A DNA stretch of 54,267 bases from Bacteroidota bacterium (GCA_003252385.1 QKEH01000154.1:1-54267); one strand, 5' to 3'; shown: positions 34,643-43,692, counted from the first letter of the stretch. A program made the numbers and translations. Notes: generated from the sequence alone by a model not told the origin.

Positions 34643-36160
34643 TTATTCACCGGAAACCATAGCCAGCAAATCGTCGATATATTTCCGGGAGTTGAACAAT
34701 CGTGGCACTTTGTTTTGTCCACCAAGCTTGCCCCGTTTTTCCATCCACTTGTAAAAAGTCCCGGTCGGAAGTGGCCGTACTACCGGCATTTCGAGGGTAA
34801 TGTTTCGGTAGCGTTTGGCTTCATAATCGGAATTAACACCCATGAGCGCGTTATCCAGATGATAGGTAAATTCATCGATACTGGTAGGTGCTTTGCTAAA
34901 TTCTATCAGCCATTCGTGTGCCCCCTTGGAAGTATGGCTCATAAACACAGGCCCCACGGTATAATCCATCACCTGGGCACCGGTGCGGTCGCATGCCACC
35001 CGGAGAGCCTTTTCGGCATTGTCAACCATCACTTCTTCGCCAAACACGTTGATAAAATGCTTGGTACGCCCGCTAATTTTAATTTTATGCGGAAACAAAG
35101 AGGTAAACTGAACGGTATCGCCAATCAGGTACCGCCAAAGGCCGGAATTGGTGCTAATAACCACGGCGTAGTTAATCCCTTTTTGGACTTCGCCAATGGT
35201 ATACGCTTTTGGATTTTCATTTTCCAGTTCGTCCATAGGTACAAACTCGTAAAATATACCGTAATCGAGCATTAGGAGCATATCGCTGCGCTGCGGATCG
35301 TCCTGGATGGCAAAAAAACCTTCGGATGCGTTGTAGGCTTCCTGGAAATGCATGTCATTGGTGGGGATCAGGTCGCGAAACTGTTGGCGATAGGGTTCAA
35401 AACTCACCCCCCCATGCATAAAAAGCTCCAAATTAGGCCACACCTCCAAAATGTGTTTCTTCCCGGTATATTCCAGTATGTACTTCAACATCACCAAGTT
35501 CCACGAGGGCACCCCGGCAATGCTGGTCACATTTTCCTTTACCGTTTCGCGGGCTATTTTTTCCAACTTTTCCTCCCAACGATCCATCAGTGCCACATCG
35601 TGACTGGGTGTGCGAATAAAATCGGTCCAAAAGGGGAGGTTTTCTATTAAAATAGCCGATAGATCGCCATAATACGATTGGTTATTGAAATTGTCAATCT
35701 TATGGCTTCCTCCCAGAGTAAGCCCTTTGCCCTTAAATAGTTTTGAGTCGGGGTAATTATTGGTATAGATGGCCAGGGAATCTTTCCCTCCCCGAAAATG
35801 GCATTTCTCCAAGGACTCCTTACTCACGGGTACAAATTTGCTTTTATCGTGAGTGGTACCCGATGATTTGGCAAACCATTTGATTTCGCCGGGCCAAAGT
35901 AAATCAATTTCACCCCCGCGAATCCGGTCGATGTACGGTTTTAAATCGTCGTAGGTTTGCAGGCGGACCTGCTGCTGAAAATCGGCTATCGAACGAATGT
36001 CCTTAAACTGATGTTCCACCCCCCAGCTGGTTTCCATAGCCATCTGAATAAGTTGTATAAAACATTCGTTCTGAACCTGTTCGGGATACTTACGGATCAA
36101 CTCGATTTGAGTTACCCGTTTAAAATTCATCCAATTGACAATTGATGTAAATAGCGGCAT
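34643..36160 (-). CDS. GH3-family acyl-adenylate/amide synthetase
   Basis: A 505-residue protein of the GH3 family, named for plant auxin-responsive GH3 proteins that adenylate carboxylic acids and join them to amino acids. The ATP-binding motif is FAKSSGTTHDKSKFVPVS, followed by the YNASEGFFAIQDD and YRYLIGDTVQF segments that are family hallmarks. Bacterial members are common in Bacteroidota, mostly with unknown substrate. The start at 36160 (MPLFTSIVNW) is chosen since the promoter boxes lie at 36187-36218; the longer frame to 36238 would start upstream of them. Confidence 0.9.
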   Translation of the reverse strand: MPLFTSIVNWMNFKRVTQIELIRKYPEQVQNECFIQLIQMAMETSWGVEHQFKDIRSIADFQQQVRLQTYDDLKPYIDRIRGGEIDLLWPGEIKWFAKSSGTTHDKSKFVPVSKESLEKCHFRGGKDSLAIYTNNYPDSKLFKGKGLTLGGSHKIDNFNNQSYYGDLSAILIENLPFWTDFIRTPSHDVALMDRWEEKLEKIARETVKENVTSIAGVPSWNLVMLKYILEYTGKKHILEVWPNLELFMHGGVSFEPYRQQFRDLIPTNDMHFQEAYNASEGFFAIQDDPQRSDMLLMLDYGIFYEFVPMDELENENPKAYTIGEVQKGINYAVVISTNSGLWRYLIGDTVQFTSLFPHKIKISGRTKHFINVFGEEVMVDNAEKALRVACDRTGAQVMDYTVGPVFMSHTSKGAHEWLIEFSKAPTSIDEFTYHLDNALMGVNSDYEAKRYRNITLEMPVVRPLPTGTFYKWMEKRGKLGGQNKVPRLFNSRKYIDDLLAMVSGE

Positions 36161-36186
36161 AGGTACCTGAGGTTTTGCATCGCAAA

Positions 36187-36218
36187 CAAAGATAGAAATT
36201 CGGAAGGCTTGTGCAAGC
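36187..36218 (-). promoter_or_regulatory. Bacteroidota-type promoter of the GH3 gene
   Basis: On the minus strand TTGC (36218-36215), 20 bases, then TATCTTTG (36194-36187), a good fit to TTTG-N19-21-TAnnTTTG. Transcription from about 36181 leaves a leader of about 20 bases. Confidence 0.5.
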
Positions 36219-36562
36219 AGCGAAAAGGGGGATTGCATCCGTGGAGCAATTTTCCCCTTGAGCCGTACCCGAAACCCATTGGTACAGTAAGGCGAAAGAG
36301 TTTACCTCCATGTATTCAGTCCGGGAGTTCACCCGGAATACGGCCTGGCAAGATATGATATTGATCACTCCGGGCTGGTATATCTAAAAACACTTTCGTA
36401 ACTTAATTGGTTAGATAGTGGTTGCAGGAAGATAGACCAGGTAAAACCATGACTGTGTCTTACCCCAACACCCGGAAATTAAAACCAGAAGGGTACTAAA
36501 TGGACTTGGTTTTCGTGTCCGACCCATAAACTAAAGAGTTAAACAACAAAACCGAAATAGCT
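36219..36562. other. 344-base gap before the family B gene
   Basis: No protein-like frame. A + strand promoter for the gene at 36563 should lie here, but no perfect TAnnTTTG box is seen. Confidence 0.4.
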
Positions 36563-37252
36563 ATGGAACAAACATATGGCACAGTAGCCAAGGAGGAACG
36601 CGTTAAAAGTGTGAGCCACCATATATTGCCCAATTCCTTTGTACTTGAAAACCTGGAACCCTACCCGGGGTATCATGGCAAAAACCTGCCCACCGATCGG
36701 GGACCCGACTCCTTCTTCCTGGTTACCACCGAAAACAATTCGGCGGAAAAAATTTTCCGCCTGGTTCACGATATCCGAAATTTTACCCATTTGACCTTCG
36801 ATGGCTGCCCGTCCCGCTTGTGTATCGGGAATGACACCTACGATGCCATCCGGCTGCGCGACCTGAATAGCTACGAGCCCCTGGAAGAAATACAACACTG
36901 CTTTATGGATGCCGGTATTCAGTTTGCCAAACATAAAGAGGTGGAAGGCGTGGCGCTGATTGAACTTAAAAAGATCTTTTCCCTGGAAAAAATAAGTGAT
37001 CGGGTGTATAAGGATCGTAAAAGTCAGATGCACTACCTGAACCTGCAAAAACAATTGACCTGGGGTCGGTTTAGAAGTGTCACCCGATGGGTTAAAAACA
37101 ACCTCGATGATAACAATTTCGATGCCGCCCTGGTGGTTCTATACGGGCACGATGTGTACGATATGGTGCGTATCTTTGCCCCCCATCCTACCCTGGATCA
37201 GCTGGAATTGATCCGTCAAAAATACATCGAGGGAATTCAACGAACCGAATAA
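36563..37252 (+). CDS. unrecognised protein, family member B (paralogue at 21835)
   Basis: A 229-residue soluble protein without signal peptide or membrane helix, not recognised. It is a divergent paralogue of the protein at 21835-22581: ENLEPYPGYHG corresponds to NTDPFPGYRPP, IRLRDLNSYEPLEEIQ to IRIKGLQNYDVIPGIQ, FSLEKISDRVYKDRKSQ to FRLIEIAEGLYRDLNDG, and NNLDDNNFDAALVVLYG...DMVRIFAPHPTL to NLENPNFDAAMGTIYR...DVIRIYDHDKSL. The best-kept part is the last 60 residues (NNFDAA, then DMVRI). It is transcribed alone between the GH3 and polA genes, which face away and towards it respectively. Function unknown; no active-site pattern is apparent. Confidence 0.75.
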   Translation: MEQTYGTVAKEERVKSVSHHILPNSFVLENLEPYPGYHGKNLPTDRGPDSFFLVTTENNSAEKIFRLVHDIRNFTHLTFDGCPSRLCIGNDTYDAIRLRDLNSYEPLEEIQHCFMDAGIQFAKHKEVEGVALIELKKIFSLEKISDRVYKDRKSQMHYLNLQKQLTWGRFRSVTRWVKNNLDDNNFDAALVVLYGHDVYDMVRIFAPHPTLDQLELIRQKYIEGIQRTE

Positions 37253-37405
37253 GCTAATTACCTGTTGTATATTACCGGTTTGAGATACGATGGATCATTC
37301 CTATGCCCTGACCTGCAATTCTTTAGGCAGCAGCAGGTAGCTGTACTAAAAAACGAAAATAAGGAAACCGTTCTGCCAACCTAAAGCAGTTTAGCACCCG
37401 GCCTT

Positions 37406-40165
37406 TTAATGGGCTTCCAGCCAATTGGTTCCTGTGCCCATTTCCACCTCCAGAGGAACCAGCAATGAAGCAACCCCTTCCATCTCTTCCTTAACCAGTT
37501 GTTTGATGGCATCCAGTTCGGGCTGGTACACATCGAACACCAATTCGTCATGCACCTGAAGGATCATACGGCTCCTGTACACGCTTCCAAGACGTTTTTG
37601 GATACCAATCATGGCCAGTTTGATAATATCGGCCGCAGTGCCCTGTATGGGCGAATTTATGGCATTTCGTTCTGCCACACCTCGCACAATCGAATTCGCC
37701 GAAACAATATCCGGTAACCAACGCTTCCGTCCGTATAGCGTGGTAACAAAACCCTGCGATTTCGCCTTCTCAACGCACTCATCCATATATTGCTTCACTT
37801 TGGGAAAACTATCGAAATAACTATCTATCAGTTCTTTAGCCTCATTTCTGGGAATGCGCAACCGTTGGGATAATCCAAAGGCAGAAATACCGTAAATAAT
37901 TCCAAAATTGGCGGTCTTCGCCTTGGAACGCATCTCGCGATCCACCTGCTCTTCCGTAACTTTATAGACCTTGGCGGCGGTAGCCCGGTGAATATCTGCA
38001 CCGGTTCTGAAGGCCTCCACCATGTGCGGATCCTGGCTCATGTGCGCCATAAGCCGTAATTCAATTTGTGAATAATCGGCAGCCAACAGAATATGCTCCG
38101 TATCGCAGGGCACGAAGGCCTTCCGAATTTCGCGTCCCCGCTCCTCCCGAATGGGAATGTTTTGCAGGTTGGGGTTAATGGAACTCAAACGTCCGGTGGC
38201 CGCTATGGTTTGATTGAATGAAGTATGTATACGCCCGCTGACCGGATGAATCATTTTGGGCAATGCACTCACGTAGGTCGATTGTAATTTGGTAAGCGAC
38301 CGATAGGTAAGTATTTGTTCTACAATAGGATGTACATCAATCAACCGACTCAGAACCTCTTCGCTGGTCGCATACTGCTTGGTTTTAGTCATTTTGGCTG
38401 CAGCACTAAGTTGCAGCTTCTCAAAAAGAATAATTCCCAATTGTCTTGGCGAAGCAATGTTAAAGGTTTCCGACGCCAGTTCATAAATACGTTGTTCCAC
38501 TTCAACAATCTCTTTTTCCAATTCTTGCGAATACTTTTCTAACGTATTGGTTTGAATGGTTACGCCTCTCAACTCCATCTCGGCCAGCACCTCCACCAAG
38601 GGCATATCCAGATTATAAAAAGTGCTATCCAACTGTTTTTCAACTAGTTGATCTTTAAAAAGGGTATACAATTGCAGGGTAATATCGGCATCCTCACAGG
38701 CATAACTGCATTGTTGTTCGAGTGATACTTCGTTCATGGTCAATTGGTTCTTACCTTTTTTACCAATTAATTGTTCAATGGGTACCATGCGGTAGTTCAA
38801 AATATCTTCTGCCAGCACATCCAATTTGTGCCGGCCTTCCGGATGTAACAAATAATGCGCCACCATGGTATCAAAATGCGGAGCTTTTACCTCCAGCTGA
38901 TACCGCCTGAGCACTTGAGTATCAAACTTTAAATTATGCGCCACTTTAATAATGGATTCATTTGCAAACAGCGGCTGCAACTTCGACAAGGTAGCACGTG
39001 TTGCCTCATCGCTTCCCGTAAAGGCAATGTACCACGCCTTCCCCTTTTCGGAAGCCAATGCCAAACCCACCAACCGATCGCTCAAAACATCCAACCCTGT
39101 CGTTTCGGTATCGAAGCAGAAAACCTTCACCTGAAGCAGTTCGTTCACCAGCTCCATTACCTGGCTTTCTGTAGTAATCAATTGATATTTAACATTTTGT
39201 GAGTCATACGACTGAATAACTTCAGGTGCTGACTTGGGGGTTTCAGGCAGATCAAAGAGGCTCGCCTGCGTAAAAGTTTCACGTGGAACATGTGTTTCGA
39301 AACGGGTAAGCAGGGTGCGAAACTCCAGTTCGGTAAAAAGTTTCTTTAAAGCTCCGTTATTGGGTTCCTTCCGAAGCAGGTCATCCATACGAAGGGACAT
39401 AGGCACCTGGGTATCGATGGTAACCAATTGTTTTGAAAGCTTAATCTGTTCGATGTGACTTTCAATGTTTTCCTTCTGTTTGCCCTTAAGTTCTGCAGTA
39501 TGTTGCAGCAAACCTTCTACACTGCCATAATCGGCAATCAGCTTTTGAGCGGTTTTTTCACCTATTCCGGGTGCGCCCGGCACGTTGTCGGATGTATCGC
39601 CCCAAAGCGCCAATATATCAATTACCTGTAACGGATTCTGTATCTGAAATTTCTCCTTTACTTCCTCCACTCCTAGTATTTCGATATCGTTCCCCGATCG
39701 ACGTGGTTTGTACATATAAATTCCCTCTTCCACAAGCTGGGCATAATCCTTATCAGGGGTCATCATATACACCTCAAAACCCTCCTTTCGCGCCCTTTTT
39801 GCTACAGTTCCCACTACATCATCAGCCTCAAATCCGCTGATTTCCAATGAAGGAATTCCATATGCTTCAATTATTTGTTTAATGTAGGGCACCGAAAGTT
39901 TAATATCGGGTGGCGTGGCTTCGCGATTGGCTTTATACTCGGGAAACATGGTGTGCCGAAAGGTGGGCGCCGGTGGATCGAAACAAATGGCAATGTGCGA
40001 AGGTTGATCTTTCTTCAGCACTTCGTCCAGGGTATTCACAAAACCAAAAATGGCCGATGTGTTTAATCCCCGGGAGTTGCGTATAGGTCGGTTAATAAAA
40101 GCGTAGTACGCCCTGAATATCAGAGCATAAGCATCTAATAGAAACAGTTTTTTGGTTTCAGACAT
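37406..40165 (-). CDS. polA: DNA polymerase I
   Basis: A 919-residue PolA with all three parts. The 5'-3' exonuclease (1-290) has LLDAYALIFRAYYAF, GFEADDVVGTVAKRA and GDTSDNVPGAPGIGEKTAQKL. The 3'-5' proofreading domain seems active: CFDTETTGLD (about residue 355), VAHNLKFDTQVLRRY and the late YACEDADITLQLY. The polymerase has motif A DYSQIELRLMAH, motif B RSKAKTANFGIIYGIS and motif C LQVHDELVFDV. A parS-like site is embedded at 39275-39290 (the residues VPRET). Confidence 0.97.
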   Translation of the reverse strand: MSETKKLFLLDAYALIFRAYYAFINRPIRNSRGLNTSAIFGFVNTLDEVLKKDQPSHIAICFDPPAPTFRHTMFPEYKANREATPPDIKLSVPYIKQIIEAYGIPSLEISGFEADDVVGTVAKRARKEGFEVYMMTPDKDYAQLVEEGIYMYKPRRSGNDIEILGVEEVKEKFQIQNPLQVIDILALWGDTSDNVPGAPGIGEKTAQKLIADYGSVEGLLQHTAELKGKQKENIESHIEQIKLSKQLVTIDTQVPMSLRMDDLLRKEPNNGALKKLFTELEFRTLLTRFETHVPRETFTQASLFDLPETPKSAPEVIQSYDSQNVKYQLITTESQVMELVNELLQVKVFCFDTETTGLDVLSDRLVGLALASEKGKAWYIAFTGSDEATRATLSKLQPLFANESIIKVAHNLKFDTQVLRRYQLEVKAPHFDTMVAHYLLHPEGRHKLDVLAEDILNYRMVPIEQLIGKKGKNQLTMNEVSLEQQCSYACEDADITLQLYTLFKDQLVEKQLDSTFYNLDMPLVEVLAEMELRGVTIQTNTLEKYSQELEKEIVEVEQRIYELASETFNIASPRQLGIILFEKLQLSAAAKMTKTKQYATSEEVLSRLIDVHPIVEQILTYRSLTKLQSTYVSALPKMIHPVSGRIHTSFNQTIAATGRLSSINPNLQNIPIREERGREIRKAFVPCDTEHILLAADYSQIELRLMAHMSQDPHMVEAFRTGADIHRATAAKVYKVTEEQVDREMRSKAKTANFGIIYGISAFGLSQRLRIPRNEAKELIDSYFDSFPKVKQYMDECVEKAKSQGFVTTLYGRKRWLPDIVSANSIVRGVAERNAINSPIQGTAADIIKLAMIGIQKRLGSVYRSRMILQVHDELVFDVYQPELDAIKQLVKEEMEGVASLLVPLEVEMGTGTNWLEAH
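39275..39290. promoter_or_regulatory. parS: parS-like site inside polA
   Basis: On the minus strand TGTTCCACGTGAAACT, equal to the bacterial parS consensus TGTTNCACGTGAAACA in 15 of 16 positions (the last base differs). parS is the ParB/Spo0J binding site of chromosome segregation. It lies in coding sequence, so the codons for V-P-R-E-T are constrained by both. Confidence 0.6.
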
Positions 40166-40259
40166 TGTGTTATATCATTTGAACGCCTGAAATTACAAAT
40201 AACCTGACAAAACAACAGGTGAAAAGGCCTATTTCCTGAGAAAGAATGCGGTGGAACGT

Positions 40260-40559
40260 TTACTCGCAGGCACAGGTGTTAATACACTCAATGAGCGTAC
40301 TCAGTTTATTATGACGAATGGAATAATAGGAATTTTTACCCTCACGGCTGGCCAGTAAAACTCCCTTGTCGCGCAGTATTCCCAAATGATGTGAAGCCGT
40401 AGATTGTTCAATACCTAACTTTTCGTGAATTTCGGTAACCGTGCGTTTTTTTCCGTCTTCCAGAAAATTAAGAATGGCGATTCGCATCGGATGAGCAATT
40501 GCCTTAAGCATGTTGGCCGCTTTTTCTAACTGCTCAACTGTTAGTTCATTTATTTTCAT
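40260..40559 (-). CDS. ArsR-family winged-helix regulator
   Basis: A 99-residue ArsR/SmtB-type repressor: LKAIAHPMRIAILNFLEDG, the recognition helix TVTEIHEKLGIEQSTASHHLGILRDKGVLLASREGKNSYYSI. The typical alpha-3 metal motif CxC is missing (the helix reads EKLGIEQS), but the extreme C-terminus ends CINTCACE, a Cys cluster that could bind a metal or sense thiol state, as in alpha-5-type sensors. The gene has its own promoter and an A/T-rich dyad region upstream, in which it may bind. Neighbours (polA, prenyl synthase) do not show a target operon, so it probably regulates itself or distant genes. Confidence 0.85.
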   Translation of the reverse strand: MKINELTVEQLEKAANMLKAIAHPMRIAILNFLEDGKKRTVTEIHEKLGIEQSTASHHLGILRDKGVLLASREGKNSYYSIRHNKLSTLIECINTCACE

Positions 40560-40882
40560 AGTTACCGGTTTTGTTGCAAAGATATTAAATATATCAATAT
40601 ATGTGTATATGTTTTATCGAGTATGCGGTTAATTGTTCCAGGCGAACAAATTTCGCTCTACGACCCATGACGGTAAAAATACCGGAAGGAAAATGGGTTA
40701 ATCCGAACAAAATTTAGGCTTAATTCATTGAATACTTGAATCTTAAATACTAATACCATACCCTAACGGTAAGTGAGCTTTCAGAATAAAATATTCCCGA
40801 TTTTTGGAATTTGATGGATCTTTTTGATCCTCTCCTTATAATCCTGTAAAAATGAATATCTTTAATATCCTAAGCCTAAAGT
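40560..40882. other. 323-base divergent gap between arsR-type gene and prenyl synthase
   Basis: No gene. It holds the promoter of the ArsR gene and an A/T-rich run with repeated ATAT (40583-40612), and further on a small hairpin GGATC-TTTTT-GATCC at about 40816-40830 upstream of the prenyl synthase gene. Confidence 0.45.
40577..40612 (-). promoter_or_regulatory. promoter and possible operator of the ArsR-family gene
   Basis: On the minus strand TATCTTTG (40584-40577) matches the TAnnTTTG -7 box, 17 bases before the ATG. Just upstream, ATATATC-AATATATG-TGTATAT (40590-40611) is an A/T-rich, roughly symmetric sequence of the sort bound by ArsR proteins. The operator part is a guess. Confidence 0.4.
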
Positions 40883-41857
40883 ATGAGTCAGATAGATGCC
40901 ATTCGAGAGCCTGTTCGGGATGAACTTGCACAATTCAACCAGTTATTTTCCGAATCGATGAAATCGGATATTCCCTTACTCAACCTGGTTACCCGCTACC
41001 TGTTAAAACGAAAGGGAAAACAGATACGTCCATTGTTGATCTTTCTTTCGGCGGGTATGATTGACACACCTACTCCGGCCACTCATACGGCTGCAGCCTT
41101 GGCCGAACTCCTGCATACCGCCACTTTAATTCACGACGATGTAGTAGATGATGCCAACGAGCGGCGGGGGTTTCTATCCATTAAGGCGCTCTGGAAATCG
41201 AAGATTGCCGTTCTGATCGGTGACTTTCTTCTTTCAAAAGGTTTAATAACGGCTATTGAAAATAAGGCATACGATATTTTGGGCATCTTTACCGATGCAG
41301 TAAAACAAATGAGTGAAGGCGAATTGTACCAAATACAGAAATCACGAAAACTCAATATCACTGAAGAGGAGTACTATGCTGTTATTGAGAAAAAAACCGC
41401 TTCCCTGTTGGCTGCCTGCACTGCGGCTGGTGCCCGGTCGGTAACGCAAGATTCAGTCCAAATTGAACAACTTAAACAAATAGGTTTAAACCTGGGTATG
41501 GCCTTCCAGATTCAGGACGACTTGTTTGATTACGACATCCATTCGTTAACGGGAAAACCCAAAGGAAACGATATACAGGAAAAAAAACTGACCCTCCCAC
41601 TAATATATGCCCTGCAACAAGCGCCAGTAGGCGAACGAAAATCGATACTACGAAGTATTTCCACAAAGAGTAAAAAGCGAAGTACCCAGCAAAAAGTAGT
41701 GGAATTTGTGCACACGCAAGGCGGAATTGAATATGCGAAACTCCGTATGCAGCACTATACCAATCAAGCTTTGGAAGGTATTCGTAAATTCCCCCCATCG
41801 AACTATCGGAATGCGATGGAAGAACTGGTAGGTTATGTGATTTCGAGAAAAAAATAG
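40883..41857 (+). CDS. ispB: long-chain trans-polyprenyl diphosphate synthase (octaprenyl type)
   Basis: A 324-residue prenyl diphosphate synthase with both Asp-rich motifs: LIHDDVVDDANERRG and FQIQDDLFDYDI. The small residues before the first motif (TAAALAELLHTATL) and the DDxxD-x-ERRG form fit long-chain enzymes (C35-C45) that make the quinone side chain. It ends at 41857 abutting, tail to tail, the uvrC gene. It is distinct from the shorter-chain enzyme at 16.5 kb. Confidence 0.9.
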   Translation: MSQIDAIREPVRDELAQFNQLFSESMKSDIPLLNLVTRYLLKRKGKQIRPLLIFLSAGMIDTPTPATHTAAALAELLHTATLIHDDVVDDANERRGFLSIKALWKSKIAVLIGDFLLSKGLITAIENKAYDILGIFTDAVKQMSEGELYQIQKSRKLNITEEEYYAVIEKKTASLLAACTAAGARSVTQDSVQIEQLKQIGLNLGMAFQIQDDLFDYDIHSLTGKPKGNDIQEKKLTLPLIYALQQAPVGERKSILRSISTKSKKRSTQQKVVEFVHTQGGIEYAKLRMQHYTNQALEGIRKFPPSNYRNAMEELVGYVISRKK

Positions 41858-43651
41858 TTATCGCTGTGCATAGTGCTCGATAATCTGTTTGGCCAGTTTT
41901 GGGCCTACAATTTCAGCCAATACCCCTTCCTCTTGTTCTACTATTCGCTCCACTGAACCAAAGCGGCGTAACAATTTTTCCAACGTAGCCGGTCCGACTC
42001 CGGGTATCCCTTCCAACGACGATTTTAACATAGTTACCGAACGTTTATCGCGATGAAAACTTATTCCAAAGCGATGCGCTTCATTGCGTATGTACTGAAG
42101 CAGTTTAAGAGTATACGAGTTTTTATCTATATAGAGAGGAACCGAATCGCCTGGGTAGTAAATTTCTTCCAACCGTTTCGCGATACCAATAACCGGAATC
42201 TTATCCAACAATTTCAATTTACTCAGGCTTTTAACCGCTGAACTTAATTGGCCCTTTCCCCCATCGATAACCACTAAGTCGGGCAATGGTTGTTGTTCGT
42301 CGATCAATCGTTTGTAACGCCGATATATGACTTCCTCCATGGACGCAAAATCGTTGGGCCCCTCCACCGTTTTTATGTTAAAATGACGGTAGTCTTTTTT
42401 CGATGGTTTCCCATTTCGAAACACCACACAAGCCGCCACCGGATGAGCTCCCTGAATGTTGGAATTATCAAAACATTCCATGTATGCGGGTATTGCTTTC
42501 AACTTTAAATCGGTTTTGACTTGCGTCAGTTGATCGTTCTTTCTTTTTTCAAAAGCCCTATTATCCACCATTTTCTCCTTTTGAGCCAAATAATGCCTGG
42601 CATTACGCTCCGAAAGCTCTAACAACTTTCGCTTATCGCCAATACGTGGAATGCTAAAATTTATCCCGGGTAGTTCTGTCTCCGGGAGGAAAGGTACCAA
42701 AAGTTCTGTGGAAGTTGAATGAACCGTGGTTCTTATGTCTACAATAGCCACCAGTAAGAGTTCCTCAGGGGTTTCCCGAAGCTTCCCCTTAACTTCCAAC
42801 GTATGCGATTGCACCACTGCACCTTGTACTACTTTAAGGAAATTTATTGCCACCCTATTGTCTTTTTCGCAGTAACTAAACACATCCACATCGGACAGTT
42901 TGGGATTAACAATAGTGGATTTAGCCCGATAGTTTTCCAACAGGAGCATTTTTTGCTTAATGGCCTCCGCTTCTTCAAACTTATAGTTTGCTGCCAACTT
43001 CTGCATCAGCTCTCTTAGATGGCTAACCACTTCCTGAATATTGCCTTTAAGAATATTCCGGATTTGATCTATTGAATTTTGGTAGTCTTCGAGCGACTGT
43101 AAGCCCTCGCAGGGAGCCTTACAATTTCCAATATGATATTCCAGACACCTTTTATACCTTTTACGGGTAATTTGTTCATCATTTAACAGGAAGTTACAAG
43201 TACGCAGATGGTAAATTTGACGAACTAAATTAAGTAAAACTTTGACCATAAAAGCCGAAGTATAGGGACCAAAATATTCCGACCCATCCTTTATCCGGTT
43301 TCGGGTAGAGAAAACTCTCGGAAAAGGTTCGTTCTTAATAACAATCCAAGGAAAAGTTTTATCATCCTTAAGTAGTACGTTGTATTTGGGCTGCAGGGTT
43401 TTTATCAGGTTGTTCTCCAGGAGCAAAGCATCGGCTTCCGTATCTACAACAATATGACGGATGGTACTAACCTGCTTGCTTAGTACTTTAGTTTTATACG
43501 AATCGTATTGTTGCTTATTAAAATAAGAAGCTACCCGGGAACGAAGGTTTTTGGCTTTACCCACATAGATAATGTGGTTATCGCGATCCAAAAACTGATA
43601 CACGCCCGGTTGTTGGGGTAACGCACGGATTATTTCGCTGATGTCCTCCAT
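41858..43651 (-). CDS. uvrC: UvrABC system protein C
   Basis: A 597-residue excinuclease subunit that cuts on both sides of a lesion. The N-terminal GIY-YIG nuclease reads PGVYQFLDRDNHIIYVGKAKNLRSRVASYF. A Cys-rich part follows (KRCLEYHIGNCKAPCEG), then the UVR motif (KLAANYKFEEAEAIKQKM), the RNase H-like endonuclease (ECFDNSNIQGAHPVAACVVF, and VVIDGGKGQL) and the C-terminal HhH pair (LEGIPGVGPATLEKLLRRFG). The start at 43651 (MEDISEI) is preferred to 43690: the extra 13 residues (MKLFHVEHNFDGF) are encoded by the parS-like palindrome and are not expected in the family. Confidence 0.95.
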   Translation of the reverse strand: MEDISEIIRALPQQPGVYQFLDRDNHIIYVGKAKNLRSRVASYFNKQQYDSYKTKVLSKQVSTIRHIVVDTEADALLLENNLIKTLQPKYNVLLKDDKTFPWIVIKNEPFPRVFSTRNRIKDGSEYFGPYTSAFMVKVLLNLVRQIYHLRTCNFLLNDEQITRKRYKRCLEYHIGNCKAPCEGLQSLEDYQNSIDQIRNILKGNIQEVVSHLRELMQKLAANYKFEEAEAIKQKMLLLENYRAKSTIVNPKLSDVDVFSYCEKDNRVAINFLKVVQGAVVQSHTLEVKGKLRETPEELLLVAIVDIRTTVHSTSTELLVPFLPETELPGINFSIPRIGDKRKLLELSERNARHYLAQKEKMVDNRAFEKRKNDQLTQVKTDLKLKAIPAYMECFDNSNIQGAHPVAACVVFRNGKPSKKDYRHFNIKTVEGPNDFASMEEVIYRRYKRLIDEQQPLPDLVVIDGGKGQLSSAVKSLSKLKLLDKIPVIGIAKRLEEIYYPGDSVPLYIDKNSYTLKLLQYIRNEAHRFGISFHRDKRSVTMLKSSLEGIPGVGPATLEKLLRRFGSVERIVEQEEGVLAEIVGPKLAKQIIEHYAQR

Positions 43652-43667
43652 AAATCCATCAAAATTG

Positions 43668-43683
43668 TGTTCCACGTGGAACA
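43668..43683. promoter_or_regulatory. parS: perfect 16-bp parS-like palindrome between mnmG and uvrC
   Basis: TGTTCCACGTGGAACA is its own reverse complement. It contains GTTCCACGTGGAAC, which I recall as the core of the Pseudomonas parS sites, and differs from the general TGTTNCACGTGAAACA consensus at one position. It lies in the 41-base gap between the mnmG stop and the preferred uvrC start. Together with the polA copy 4.4 kb away it is a plausible ParB loading region. Confidence 0.75.
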
Positions 43684-43692
43684 ATTTCACTT

